Positions 38,501 to 45,933 of a DNA stretch of 55,315 nucleotides are shown here, piece after piece. The stretch's first letter is position 1; the number at the start of each line of letters is the position of its first letter. Made by a program: the position numbers and the translations under genes. The stretch comes from Streptomyces sp. E2N166 (GTDB lineage Bacteria; Actinomycetota; Actinomycetes; Streptomycetales; Streptomycetaceae): NCBI RefSeq assembly GCF_003671715.1, contig NZ_RAIF01000012.1, positions 487,210 through 542,524 on the forward strand. The letters are read 5' to 3'. Under the pieces are notes generated by a model. It was not told the DNA's origin. It made no database searches and was given only the letters and a program-made list of their open reading frames with translations.

Positions 38501-38517
38501 CGCCCCGGCGCCGTCAT
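35512..38517 (-). CDS. glnE: Glutamine synthetase adenylyltransferase
   Basis: 1001 residues from the ATG at 38517 (MTAPGRRSSTFTRLL). GlnE is two nucleotidyltransferase domains separated by a GlnD-UR linker. The N-terminal domain has GGHELNYVSDVDVIFV (about residues 212-227) and the C-terminal one GGHELGYGSDADVLFVHEP (about 720-738); each shows the G-x-S-D-x-D catalytic pattern. Linker signatures are FVPDVQKMRRRVVETIP and KLGPGGLRDVEFAVQLLQL in the first half, and KLGPGGLSDVEWTVQLMQLRHG in the second. It adds or removes AMP on the GS-I (GlnA) tyrosine. In Streptomyces the GlnK-GlnD-GlnE cascade works without classical PII control of GS. It diverges from yefM. Confidence 0.97.
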   Translation of the reverse strand: MTAPGRRSSTFTRLLRHGFTDPSAAERLLDGVELAPVRSDPVLLEALGATADPDLALQGLVRLLEAQPEPTARQELLDTLIAAKPLRDRLLGVLGASEALADHLARHAGDWQALVTYEPQDLHRGVTEFERGLAEATDPVSLRVAYRRCLLSIAARDVCGTIDVAETAAELADLATATLRAALALAEADAPEDAALCRLAVIAMGKCGGHELNYVSDVDVIFVGEPAEGADGAADEARAMRAATALASHLMRICSETTVEGSIWPVDANLRPEGRNGPLVRTLSSHLAYYQRWAKTWEFQALLKARPVAGDPGLGAEYVAALQPLVWQAADRENFVPDVQKMRRRVVETIPVAEVDRQLKLGPGGLRDVEFAVQLLQLVHGRSDTSLHSGTTLDALESLAAGGYVGRADAAQLDEAYRFLRSMEHRIQLHRLRRTHLVPEGEADLRRLGRSLGLRTDPVTGLLRAWKRHASVVRRLHEKLFYRPLLDAVAQLAPGEARLSPEAARERMVALGYADPAAALRHLEALASGVTRKAAIQRTLLPVLLGWFADSADPDTGLLNFRKVSDALGTTPWYLRLLRDEGAAAENLARVLSAGRLAPDLLMRAPEAVALLGDGNAGGLAPRGRLQLEQETLAAVRRADGAVQAVTAARGVRRRELFRTAAADIVGSYGTEAQPVEADQGALVDLVGGAVSDLTAATLAGTLRAVVREGWGDTLPTRFAIIGMGRFGGHELGYGSDADVLFVHEPRDGVEEREASDAANKVVSEMRRLLQVPSADPPLLIDAGLRPEGKSGPLVRTLKSYEAYYRRWSLGWERHALLRAEFVAGDADLGRRFTELVDPLRYPADGLGEDAVREIRRLKARMESERLPRGADPKLHAKLGPGGLSDVEWTVQLMQLRHGHAERGLRTTRTRQALSAACDAGLISAENAGTLDEAWVLATRVRNAVMLVRGRAADTFPTDPRELAAVGRYLGHGPGRAGDMLDEYRRTARRARAVVEDLFYA

Positions 38518-38642
38518 CTCGGCCTCCTGTCGGACCTGTGGGATCAAGGTCGTACGGCCTGAGCGTAACCGGGGAGCAGCGCGGGGGCGCCGGGGCACCG
38601 CTCTCGCTCCCCGTTTCCGGCCTCCGGTGGACCGCTCCACAC

Positions 38643-38662
38643 TCGTACGATATCTTGTACAA
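38643..38662 (+). promoter_or_regulatory. Operator/promoter of the yefM-yoeB pair
   Basis: Two 8-base palindromes, TCGTACGA (38643-38650) and TTGTACAA (38655-38662), are spaced by 12 bases centre to centre. The second contains the TGTACA core described for E. coli YefM-YoeB operators. They lie 22 bases before the yefM start. Confidence 0.7.
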
Positions 38663-38683
38663 GCCGTGAAGGGAGGCACCGGT

Positions 38684-38947
38684 ATGTCCATTACCGCAAG
38701 CGAAGCCCGTCAGAACCTGTTCCCCCTGATAGAGCAGGTCAACGAGGACCATGCCCCGGTGCACATCACCTCCCGCAAGGGCAACGCCGTGCTCATGTCC
38801 GAGGAGGACTTCACGGCCTGGACGGAGACGGTGCACCTCCTGCGTTCCCCCAAGAACGCCCGCCGCCTGCTCGACTCCATCGCCGAGGCCGAGTCCGGCG
38901 GCGCACGGCGGCGCGAGCTGATCGATCCGGACGCGGAGCGCACGTGA
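38684..38947 (+). CDS. yefM: Antitoxin of YefM/Phd type
   Basis: 87 residues from the ATG at 38684, after GGGAGG. The N-terminal Phd/YefM dimer fold MSITASEARQNLFPLIEQVNEDHAPVHITSRKGNAVLMSEEDF is almost consensus. The acidic, flexible C-terminus (AEAESGGARRRELIDPDAERT) is what wraps the toxin. It neutralises YoeB and, with it, represses its own promoter. The stop overlaps the toxin GTG by four bases (GTGA), ensuring coupled synthesis. In S. lividans this pair was shown to be a working toxin-antitoxin system. Confidence 0.95.
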   Translation: MSITASEARQNLFPLIEQVNEDHAPVHITSRKGNAVLMSEEDFTAWTETVHLLRSPKNARRLLDSIAEAESGGARRRELIDPDAERT

Positions 38948-39198
38948 AGATCACTTTCACGTCGCACGGCTGGGAGGACTACGTCCACTGGGCCGAGAGC
39001 GACCGGAAGGTGACCAAGCGGATCAACAGACTGATCACCGACATCACACGTGACCCGTTCAAGGGCATCGGCAAGCCGGAACCCCTGAAGGGCGACCTGT
39101 CGGGCTACTGGTCACGACGCATCGACGACACGCACCGTCTGGTGTACAAGCCCGCCGACGGTGTGCTGGTCATCGTGCAGGCGCGGTACCACTACTGA
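38944..39198 (+). CDS. yoeB: mRNA-cleaving toxin of YoeB/RelE type
   Basis: 84 residues from the GTG at 38944. It begins MKITFTSHGWEDYVHW and shows the family pattern KRINRLITDITRDPFKGIGKPEPLKGDLSGYWSRRI. The catalytic segment is conserved: the Glu in KPEPLKG, the Arg in DDTHRLVYK and the C-terminal RYHY with the catalytic His and Tyr. It is a ribosome-dependent RNase that acts when YefM is degraded. All the active residues are present, so the toxin should be functional. Confidence 0.95.
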   Translation: MKITFTSHGWEDYVHWAESDRKVTKRINRLITDITRDPFKGIGKPEPLKGDLSGYWSRRIDDTHRLVYKPADGVLVIVQARYHY

Positions 39199-39239
39199 CG
39201 GATACCGACGGCTGACGATACGGATACCGACAGAACCGG

Positions 39240-39275
39240 CATCACGACATCACGCATCACGCATCACGCATCACG
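39240..39275. repeat. CATCACG heptamer repeat, five copies
   Basis: CATCACG occurs at 39240, 39248, 39255, 39262 and 39269; the last four are directly adjacent and the first is followed by one extra A. Just upstream GGATACCGAC occurs twice. They sit in the 114-base gap between yoeB and the VOC gene. Confidence 0.85.
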
Positions 39276-39312
39276 ACACCGTGCTCGACAAGGACGTCGA
39301 AGGAGCCATGCC

Positions 39313-39759
39313 ATGGACTTCACGCTCGAAGTGATCCCGCTGCCCGTGACCGACATCGACCGGTCCCGGGACTTCTACCGGGACAAGGTCGGCTTCCACG
39401 TCGACATCGACCAGGAGGTCATGCCGGGCATGCGCATCGTCCAGCTGACGCCGCCCGGCTCGGGCTGCTCCATCGCCCTCGGCGAGGCCATCTGGGACAT
39501 GGCCCAGGGCCAGACCACGCCGGCCCCCGGCTCGTACCAGGGACTCCAGCTGTGCGTCACCGACATCAAGGCGGCCCACGCGGAGCTGGTGGGGCGCGGC
39601 CTCGAGGTCTCCGAGCCGGTGCAGTACGCGCCGGACGACGGCGCCACGTTCATGTACTTCAAGGACCCGGACGGCAACGGCTGGGCGGTCCAGGAGTACC
39701 GCCGCCGGGCGACGGAGCCGCTGCACCAGCTGCTGGCGGACCAGAAGCGGCAGGGCTAG
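39313..39759 (+). CDS. VOC-family (glyoxalase-like) protein
   Basis: 148 residues; the ATG at 39313 is preferred over 39308 because it is 7-8 bases after AGGAG. It begins FTLEVIPLPVTDIDRSRDFYRDKVGFHVD, the first beta-alpha-beta-beta-beta unit. It ends with GATFMYFKDPDGNGWAVQEYRR, a VOC C-terminal strand with the metal-ligand Glu in QEY. The likely class is glyoxalase/fosfomycin-resistance/dioxygenase superfamily, single-domain dimer. The substrate is not predictable. It is convergent with the NAD synthetase gene. Confidence 0.92.
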   Translation: MDFTLEVIPLPVTDIDRSRDFYRDKVGFHVDIDQEVMPGMRIVQLTPPGSGCSIALGEAIWDMAQGQTTPAPGSYQGLQLCVTDIKAAHAELVGRGLEVSEPVQYAPDDGATFMYFKDPDGNGWAVQEYRRRATEPLHQLLADQKRQG

Positions 39760-39777
39760 GAGGGACGGCCGTTCGGA

Positions 39778-41538
39778 TCAGTCGGCCTCCCGCCACCGGT
39801 TGGTGATCGGGAGCCGGCGGTCCTTGCCGAAGCCCTTCGGCGAGATCTTGGTGCCCGGCGGGTACTGGCGCCGCTTGTACTCCGCGGTGTCGACCATGCG
39901 CAGTGTCCTCGTCACCAGCTCCCGGTCGTACCCGGCGGCCACGATCTCGTCCGCGCCCCGGTCCCGGTCGACGTACAGCTCGAGGATCGCGTCCAGCACC
40001 GGGTAGTCCGGCAGCGAGTCCGTGTCGACCTGGCCCGGGCGCAGCTCCGCGCTCGGCGGCTTGGTGATCGAGTTCTCGGGGATCGGCGGGGTCCGGCCAC
40101 GTTCCCCGGCCGACCGGTTGCGCCACTCGGCGAGGCGGAAGACGGACGTCTTGTACACGTCCTTGATGGGTCCGTACGCGCCGACCGAGTCGCCGTACAG
40201 CGTGGAGTACCCCACCGCCAGCTCCGACTTGTTGCCGGGCGCGAGCACGAGGTGGCCCTCCTGGTTGGAGATGGCCATCAGCAGCGTCCCGCGCACCCGC
40301 GACTGGAGGTTCTCCTCCGCCAGTCCGGTCAGGTCCAGCGCCCCCATGTACGCGTCGAACATCGGCTCGATCGCCACGGTGCGGTAGTTCAGTCCGGTGC
40401 GCCGCGCCAGCTCCGCCGCGTCGTCCCGGGAGTGCCCGGAGGAGTACTTGGACGGCATCGAGACGCCGTACACGTTCTCCGCGCCGACCGCGTCGCAGGC
40501 GATCGCCGCGACCAGCGCGGAGTCGATGCCTCCGGACAGTCCGATCAGCACCGAGCGGAAGCCGTTCTTCGCGACGTACGCCCGCAGTCCGGCGACCAGC
40601 GCCGAGTAGACCTCCTCGTCGTCGTCGAGCCGCTCCGCGTGCCCGCCGGACAGCTCCGGCGGGTAGGCCGGCACCGGCTCCTCGGACAGCACGACCCGGT
40701 CGACGCGCAGGCCGTCGTCCACCACGCCGGTCGGCGCGTCCGCCTCGGCGGCCGGCAGGTCCAGGTCGACGACCACGCAGTCCTCGGAGAACTGCGGCGC
40801 CCGCGCCACGACCTTCCCGTCCCGGTCGACCACGATCGAGTCGCCGTCGAAGACCAGCTCGTCCTGCCCGCCGGTCATCGCGAGGTAGGCGGTCGTGCAG
40901 CCGGCCTCCCGGGCGCGCCCGCGCACCAGTTCCAGCCGGGTGTCGTCCTTGTCTCGCTCGTACGGCGAGGCGTTGACGGAGAGCAGCAGCCCGGCCCGCG
41001 CCGAGCGAGCGGCCGGCACCCGGCCGCCGTCCTGCCACAGGTCCTCGCAGATGGCCAGCGCCACGTCGACGCCGCGCACCCGCACCACCGGCATGGTGTC
41101 GCCGGGCACGAAGTACCGGAACTCGTCGAAGACGCCGTAGTTGGGCAGGTGGTGCTTGGCGAAGCTCAGCACCACCTCGCCGCCGTACAGCACGGCCGCC
41201 GCGTTCTGCGGGGCGCCGGCCGGCTGGCCGTACTTCGGCTGGGCGGTCGCGGAGCGGTCGAGGTAGCCGACGACCACCGGCAGGGTGCCGAAGCCCTCCC
41301 GCGCCAGACGCGCCGCCAGCGAGCGCAGGGCCGCGCGGGACGCCTCCACGAAGGACGGTCTGAGCGCCAGGTCCTCGACGGGGTACCCGGTCAGGACCAT
41401 CTCCGGGAACGCCACCAGGTGCGCTCCCCGCTCGGCCGAGTGCCGGGTCCAGCGGACGACCGACTCCGCGTTCGAGGCGATGTCGCCGACACACGAGTCG
41501 ATCTGGTTCAGGGCGAGTCGTAGTTGAGGCACGCGCAC
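39778..41538 (-). CDS. nadE: Glutamine-dependent NAD(+) synthetase
   Basis: 586 residues from the GTG at 41538 (MRVPQLRLALNQ). It converts deamido-NAD to NAD using glutamine nitrogen. The N-terminal nitrilase-type glutaminase domain has the catalytic triad: Glu in AFPEMVLTGYPVEDL, Lys in FAKHHLPNYGVFDE and Cys in LAICEDLWQDG. The C-terminal synthetase domain begins about residue 300, with the PP-loop GLSGGIDSALVAAIACD and YGVSMPSKYSSGHSRDDA. It continues with LAPGNKSELAVGYSTLYGDSVGAY and ends with RLPITNRWREAD. The gene stands alone, facing the VOC gene. A glutamine-consuming enzyme here fits the nitrogen-rich neighbourhood. Confidence 0.97.
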   Translation of the reverse strand: MRVPQLRLALNQIDSCVGDIASNAESVVRWTRHSAERGAHLVAFPEMVLTGYPVEDLALRPSFVEASRAALRSLAARLAREGFGTLPVVVGYLDRSATAQPKYGQPAGAPQNAAAVLYGGEVVLSFAKHHLPNYGVFDEFRYFVPGDTMPVVRVRGVDVALAICEDLWQDGGRVPAARSARAGLLLSVNASPYERDKDDTRLELVRGRAREAGCTTAYLAMTGGQDELVFDGDSIVVDRDGKVVARAPQFSEDCVVVDLDLPAAEADAPTGVVDDGLRVDRVVLSEEPVPAYPPELSGGHAERLDDDEEVYSALVAGLRAYVAKNGFRSVLIGLSGGIDSALVAAIACDAVGAENVYGVSMPSKYSSGHSRDDAAELARRTGLNYRTVAIEPMFDAYMGALDLTGLAEENLQSRVRGTLLMAISNQEGHLVLAPGNKSELAVGYSTLYGDSVGAYGPIKDVYKTSVFRLAEWRNRSAGERGRTPPIPENSITKPPSAELRPGQVDTDSLPDYPVLDAILELYVDRDRGADEIVAAGYDRELVTRTLRMVDTAEYKRRQYPPGTKISPKGFGKDRRLPITNRWREAD

Positions 41539-41586
41539 AGTGTAATCGTCAGAACGACGCGATGGGGTGGCGTGCCGGTACCCGCC

Positions 41587-42213
41587 TCATGTCCGCGGCT
41601 TCGCGCCCCGCTCCGCCAGCAGGTCCGCCATCAGCCGGATCTCCGACTCCTGCGACTCCACCATCCCCTGCGCCAGCCGCTTCTCCACCCCGACCGCGCA
41701 CGTGTCGGCGCACCCCTGGGCCATGTGGACGCCGCCCTTGTGATGCTCGGTCATGAGCTGGAGGTAGTAGACCTCCGCCCGTTTCCCGTCGAGCGTGGCC
41801 AGTTTCTCCATCTCGGCGTCGGTGGCCATCCCCGGCATCAGGGAGCCCTCCCCCGCCGACGGCATGCCGCCCATGCCCATCCAGCTCATCGGCGGGTCGG
41901 ACGACACCTTCGGCAGCCCCCACAGGTCGAGCCAGCCGATCATCATGCCTCGCTGGTTGGCCTGGGTCTGCGCGATGTCGTACGCGAGGCGCCGCACCTC
42001 CTCGTCCTTCGTGCGGTCGCGCACGATGTACGACATCTCCACGGCCTGCTGGTGGTGCACCGACATGTCCCGCGCGAAGCCGGCGTCCGCGGAGTCGGCC
42101 GTCGGGACCCGGCCCGCGCCGTCGTCCCCGGCGACGGCGTAGGTGATGCCGCCGGCCGCGACGAGGGCCGCGGCGGCGGCCCCCGCGATCCAGCCGGCCC
42201 GTTTCGGTGTCAC
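41587..42213 (-). CDS. DUF305 family exported protein
   Basis: 208 residues from the GTG at 42213, which overlaps the preceding stop by four bases (GTGA). Residues 9-29 are a signal or anchor (WIAGAAAAALVAAGGITYAVA). The DUF305 ferritin-like motifs are duplicated: FARDMSVHHQQAVEMSYIV and LMTEHHKGGVHMAQGCADTC. Several methionines fall in the middle (MSWMGMGGMPSAGEGSLMPGM). His/Met-rich DUF305 proteins such as CopM bind copper in other bacteria, so metal binding is a reasonable inference. It is coupled to the DUF3105 gene. Confidence 0.93.
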   Translation of the reverse strand: MTPKRAGWIAGAAAAALVAAGGITYAVAGDDGAGRVPTADSADAGFARDMSVHHQQAVEMSYIVRDRTKDEEVRRLAYDIAQTQANQRGMMIGWLDLWGLPKVSSDPPMSWMGMGGMPSAGEGSLMPGMATDAEMEKLATLDGKRAEVYYLQLMTEHHKGGVHMAQGCADTCAVGVEKRLAQGMVESQESEIRLMADLLAERGAKPRT

Positions 42214-42878
42214 TGCGACAGGCCGTTCGTGCAGGCGGCACCCGGCTCCGGGGTCTGCTCGCCCTGCACGAACTTCTCGAAGAACTTGTCCACGTTCGGG
42301 TCGTCGGCGCCCGTCACCGTGCGCTGGTGGCCCCAGGCGGTGAGCATGATCGGGTCCTTCTGCTTGTCGTTCGGGCTCATCAGCGAGTACGGCGTCTTCT
42401 TCACCTTCGCCGCCAGCTTCTCCACCTCGGCCTCGGGCGCCTTGTCGGTGTACGTCACCCAGACGGCGCCGTGCTCCAGCGAGTGCACGGCGTTCTCGTT
42501 CTCCAGCGGCTTGGTGTAGACGTCGCCGTTGCAGTTCATCCAGACCTGGTTGTGGTCGCCGCCGACCGGGGGCTCGGCCGGGTAGGACACCTTCTTGGCG
42601 ACGTGGTTGCGGGACAGGTCGCCCTTCCAGGTCCGCACCCCGTCCGCCCCGGCGGCGAACTTGCCGGAGGTCTTGCCGTCCGACGCCGCGGCGTCGTCGG
42701 AGTCACCGGACTGCGACCGGACGAGGACGACCCCGCCGACGACGAGACCGGCGACGACCACGGCGCTGACCGCGATGGTGAGGATCCGGTTCCGGCGGTC
42801 GCGGGCCTCCTCGGCGCGCCGCATCTCGGCTATGCGTGTCTGTCGCGCCGTGTTGCTGCTCTTCTTGGCGGAACCCAT
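42210..42878 (-). CDS. DUF3105 membrane-anchored protein
   Basis: 222 residues from the ATG at 42878. A 30-residue basic cytoplasmic start (RQTRIAEMRRAEEARDRRNR) precedes one membrane helix (about 33-54, ILTIAVSAVVVAGLVVGGVVLV). The outside domain is DUF3105: PPVGGDHNQVWMNCNGDVYTKPLENENAVHSLEHGAVWVTY, with the conserved DHN, Cys and HSLEHG residues. A second Cys is in AACTNG at the C-terminus. The function is unknown; the His/Cys set could bind metal. It is translationally coupled to the DUF305 gene and diverges from glnA2. The 276-base gap to glnA2 shows no other gene. Confidence 0.92.
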   Translation of the reverse strand: MGSAKKSSNTARQTRIAEMRRAEEARDRRNRILTIAVSAVVVAGLVVGGVVLVRSQSGDSDDAAASDGKTSGKFAAGADGVRTWKGDLSRNHVAKKVSYPAEPPVGGDHNQVWMNCNGDVYTKPLENENAVHSLEHGAVWVTYTDKAPEAEVEKLAAKVKKTPYSLMSPNDKQKDPIMLTAWGHQRTVTGADDPNVDKFFEKFVQGEQTPEPGAACTNGLSQ

Positions 42879-43154
42879 GGGGAGTGCCCTTCTGGGAAAA
42901 GGGAGGCGGTGGAGTCCGCTGATCGTAATGGCGGAGGAGGGCTGAATCGTAGGGAGATCACAGGATCCGTCGCGGCGGGAGCCCAGGAATGGCCCGATCG
43001 AACAGGTGGCCTCTACGCTGCGGGGAGAGCCGGTGGTCCGATCGAGGCCCGCAACGCGTACGAAACCGTGCTGTGGTGTGATGCTCAGGTGCCCGACCGC
43101 CTCCCCCCGTACCGGAGACAGGCGGCCTGACCAGCAAGGATGGGGAAGCGGAAG

Positions 43155-44516
43155 ATGGACAAGCAGCAGGAGTTCGTGATCCGGACGCTGGAGGAGCGCG
43201 ACATCCGGTTCGTACGCCTGTGGTTCACGGACGTACTGGGCTTCCTCAAGTCCGTCGCCGTGGCCCCGGCCGAACTGGAGCAGGCCTTCGACGAGGGCAT
43301 CGGCTTCGACGGCTCCGCGATCGAGGGCTTCGCCCGGGTCTACGAGTCCGACATGATCGCCAAGCCGGACCCCTCCACCTTCCAGGTCCTGCCCTGGCGC
43401 GCGGAGGCCCCCGGCACGGCCCGCATGTTCTGCGACATCCTCATGCCGGACGGTTCCCCGTCCTTCGCCGACCCGCGCTACGTCCTCAAGCGCGCCCTGG
43501 CCCGCACCTCCGACCTGGGTTTCACGTTCTACACCCACCCGGAGATCGAGTTCTTCCTGCTGAAGGACAAGCCCGTCGACGGCACGGTCCCCACCCCCGC
43601 CGACAACTCCGGCTACTTCGACCACACCCCGCAGAACATCGGCATGGACTTCCGCCGCCAGGCGATCACCATGCTGGAGTCGATGGGCATCTCGGTGGAG
43701 TTCTCCCACCACGAGGGCGCCCCCGGCCAGCAGGAGATCGACCTCCGCTACGCCGACGCGCTCTCCACTGCCGACAACATCATGACCTTCCGCCTGGTCA
43801 TGAAGCAGGTCGCACTGGAGCAGGGCCTCCAGGCCACCTTCATGCCGAAGCCGTTCTCGGAGTACCCGGGCTCGGGCATGCACTCGCACCTGTCCCTCTT
43901 CGAAGGCGACCGCAACGCCTTCTACGAGTCCGGCGCCGAGTACCAGCTCTCCAAGGTCGGCCGCTCCTTCATCGCGGGCCTGCTGCGGCACGCGGCGGAG
44001 ATCTCGGCGGTCACCAACCAGTGGGTGAACAGCTACAAGCGCATCTGGGGCGGCTCCGAGCGCACGGCGGGCGCCGGCGGCGAGGCCCCCTCCTACATCT
44101 GCTGGGGCCACAACAACCGCTCGGCCCTGGTCCGCGTCCCCATGTACAAGCCCGGCAAGACCGGCTCGGCCCGCGTCGAGGTCCGCTCCATCGACTCCGG
44201 CGCCAACCCGTACCTGACCTACGCCGTCCTCCTCGCCGCCGGCCTCAAGGGCATCGAGGAGGGCTACGAACTCCCGCCGGGCGCCGAGGACGACGTCTGG
44301 GCCCTGTCCGACTCGGAACGCCGCGCACTGGGCATCGAGCCCCTCCCCCAGAACCTCGGCGAGGCCCTCGCCCTGATGGAACGCAGCGACCTGGTCGCCG
44401 AGACCCTCGGCGAGCACGTCTTCGACTTCTTCCTCCGCAACAAGCGGCAGGAGTGGGAGGAGTACCGCTCCCAGGTCACGGCCTTCGAGCTGCGGAAGTC
44501 GTTGCCGGTGCTGTGA
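43155..44516 (+). CDS. glnA2: GlnA2, glutamine-synthetase-like gamma-glutamylpolyamine synthetase
   Basis: 453 residues from the ATG at 43155 (MDKQQEFVIRTLEERD). GS-I fold motifs are all present: GIGFDGSAIEGF, LPWRAEAPGTARMFCDI, HPEIEFFLLKD, EFSHHEGAPGQQEIDLRYADAL, the ATP segment FMPKPFSEYPGSGMHSHLSLFEG and NNRSALVRVPMY. The C-terminal loop reads GYELPPGAEDDVWAL rather than the usual NLYDLP adenylylation site of GlnA. The true GlnA of S. coelicolor is encoded elsewhere; the matching protein (SCO2241) was reported to glutamylate polyamines rather than ammonia, for polyamine detoxification and use. Naming it simply 'glutamine synthetase' would be misleading. A hairpin terminator follows. Confidence 0.93.
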   Translation: MDKQQEFVIRTLEERDIRFVRLWFTDVLGFLKSVAVAPAELEQAFDEGIGFDGSAIEGFARVYESDMIAKPDPSTFQVLPWRAEAPGTARMFCDILMPDGSPSFADPRYVLKRALARTSDLGFTFYTHPEIEFFLLKDKPVDGTVPTPADNSGYFDHTPQNIGMDFRRQAITMLESMGISVEFSHHEGAPGQQEIDLRYADALSTADNIMTFRLVMKQVALEQGLQATFMPKPFSEYPGSGMHSHLSLFEGDRNAFYESGAEYQLSKVGRSFIAGLLRHAAEISAVTNQWVNSYKRIWGGSERTAGAGGEAPSYICWGHNNRSALVRVPMYKPGKTGSARVEVRSIDSGANPYLTYAVLLAAGLKGIEEGYELPPGAEDDVWALSDSERRALGIEPLPQNLGEALALMERSDLVAETLGEHVFDFFLRNKRQEWEEYRSQVTAFELRKSLPVL

Positions 44517-44531
44517 CGCTCCGCCGGGGGC

Positions 44532-44564
44532 GGGGTCGAAGGGGCGCGCCGACCCTTCGACCCC
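44532..44564 (+). terminator. Terminator after glnA2
   Basis: GGGGTCGAAGGG (44532-44543) pairs perfectly with CCCTTCGACCCC (44553-44564), 12 bp with a 9-base loop. It begins 16 bases beyond the glnA2 stop, between convergent genes. Confidence 0.88.
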
Positions 44565-44585
44565 ACCGACTCACCTGCTGACGGC

Positions 44586-45494
44586 TCAGTCGTGCGGGAC
44601 TTCCTCGATCACCTTTTCCCCGAACCGCCACGAGCCCCGGTTGCCCAGTGCCTCCGCGCGCAGGCCCGTCTCCCAGGCGATCCGTGCGGCCCGCTGCTGC
44701 GGGACGTCCGGGTACTCCTCGGGCTGCACCTTGATGTAGCCGCGCCGGTCGGCAGGCTGGGTACGCAGGACCTCGCGCAGCCTCTCCTCCTGCTCCTCCC
44801 GCGTGCTGGCGTTGCCGGTAGCGCGCTTGTACACCCTGCTCATGCCACCCGGCCGCATCCTCTCGTCGCGTCGCCTCGCGGCATCCGATCCGCGCCACGT
44901 CATCCACCCGACGGCGCCCAGCGCGGCGAAGGCCGGCGCCCCCGCGCCGAACAGCTCACCAGTGGCATCCGCCTGTCCCGGCGTCCGGGGTCGAAGCGCG
45001 CCCTCGGGATCCTCGATCACGGTCAGCACTTGACCGACGTCGTAGAGATCGGACGTCGTCATCATCTCGGGCCCAGGCACGCGGGAGCCGTCTTCCCTCC
45101 GCAGCTCGTAATGGGAGTGGCGGGCCCGGCGCCCCTGCGCCGGGTCGATCCTCTCCTTCACGACCGTGGCAGTGACTCCCTCACCACGATGCTGAAGCGT
45201 GAGGTCGTCGCGCGCCAGGTCGAACACGTACACCGACATCACGGACGTGATCACGACGAACAGAGCCGCATACGTGCTCGACTCCCGCGCCCCGAGCCTT
45301 CGGATCAGCGCGACGAGCAGCAGCCCGTGCAGGATCCACAGAGCGATCTCAGCGAAAGGCCCGGCTCCGTCCACGAGGAGGGACATCGCCGCGATCACCA
45401 CGACCACGTAGCAGCCGATACCGACCGCCGGCAGGGCGGGATGCCTCGCACGCCTCCTGCGGGCCTCCTCCCCAGCCTGCCGCGCGCTGACCAT
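44586..45494 (-). CDS. Membrane protein of unknown function (DUF3592-like)
   Basis: 302 residues from the ATG at 45494 (MVSARQAGEEARRRR). Membrane helices lie at about residues 20-40, 47-62 (the IALWILHGLLLVALI region) and 73-92, with another near 200-218. The outside part carries LTLQHRGEGVTATVVKERID, YELRREDGSRVPG and VGQVLTVIEDPEGALRPRTPG, as in the DUF3592 beta domain. The C-terminal 90 residues are cytoplasmic and basic (MSRVYKRATGNAS, then RGYIKVQPEEYPDVPQQRAARIAWETGLRAEA). The function is unknown. Confidence 0.8.
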   Translation of the reverse strand: MVSARQAGEEARRRRARHPALPAVGIGCYVVVVIAAMSLLVDGAGPFAEIALWILHGLLLVALIRRLGARESSTYAALFVVITSVMSVYVFDLARDDLTLQHRGEGVTATVVKERIDPAQGRRARHSHYELRREDGSRVPGPEMMTTSDLYDVGQVLTVIEDPEGALRPRTPGQADATGELFGAGAPAFAALGAVGWMTWRGSDAARRRDERMRPGGMSRVYKRATGNASTREEQEERLREVLRTQPADRRGYIKVQPEEYPDVPQQRAARIAWETGLRAEALGNRGSWRFGEKVIEEVPHD

Positions 45495-45933
45495 GCTCGT
45501 TGCTCCATTCCTCCGGTGTCCTCGGTCCGTCACCCGGCCGAGCCCCCGGCGTGTTACTCCCCTGAACCGGCCGCCGGCCCGGGGCCGCCCCCGAAAATCC
45601 CTCGGACCTGCACACCGTTCATCGTTCGGTCGCACAGAACGGGCGTGGCGGAGGCGGATGGGGCCGGCTGTGCGCGCCGCGGCTCCGGAGGGCTCTCCTT
45701 ACCGGTGGGTAGCGTGAAGACGGGGGCCCTTTCCCTGACCGCATGGGCACACTGATGGATGCGGAGACGCCGGGAACGGCCCCTCGACAGCGTGCCGATA
45801 GTCGGCCGTTGAGCAGCGTGCTTGGATCAGTGCGCGGCGCGCCGGCGGTCGGTTCCGGATTCCCCCCACTTCGCGTTCCGGGCGGGCGTGCCTCACCGCT
45901 CCCATTTCGTTCGCACGAAAGGAAAGACCTGCC
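45495..45933. other. Gene-free stretch with no assigned content
   Basis: These 439 bases precede the leader-peptide gene. The open frames here show no codon bias or family match. An inverted repeat (45905-45920) sits at its right end. A reading frame 45743-45937 with an ATG has no clear ribosome site and I do not support it as a gene. Confidence 0.5.
45905..45920 (+). promoter_or_regulatory. Inverted repeat directly before the leader-peptide ribosome site
   Basis: TTTCGT (45905-45910) and ACGAAA (45915-45920) form a perfect 6-bp dyad with TCGC between. It directly abuts the GGAAAG ribosome site of the next gene. It could be an operator for the neighbouring XRE protein or a small mRNA hairpin affecting translation. 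Confidence 0.45.

Noticed and set aside
35120-38836. A 1238-residue minus-strand frame covering glnE
   Set aside because: It is an Arg/Gly/Ala-rich shadow. glnE in the neighbouring frame has both nucleotidyltransferase motifs.
42210-44417. A 735-residue minus-strand frame opposite glnA2
   Set aside because: Only the segment from the ATG at 42878 is the DUF3105 gene. The upstream part is antisense to glnA2 and has no family pattern.
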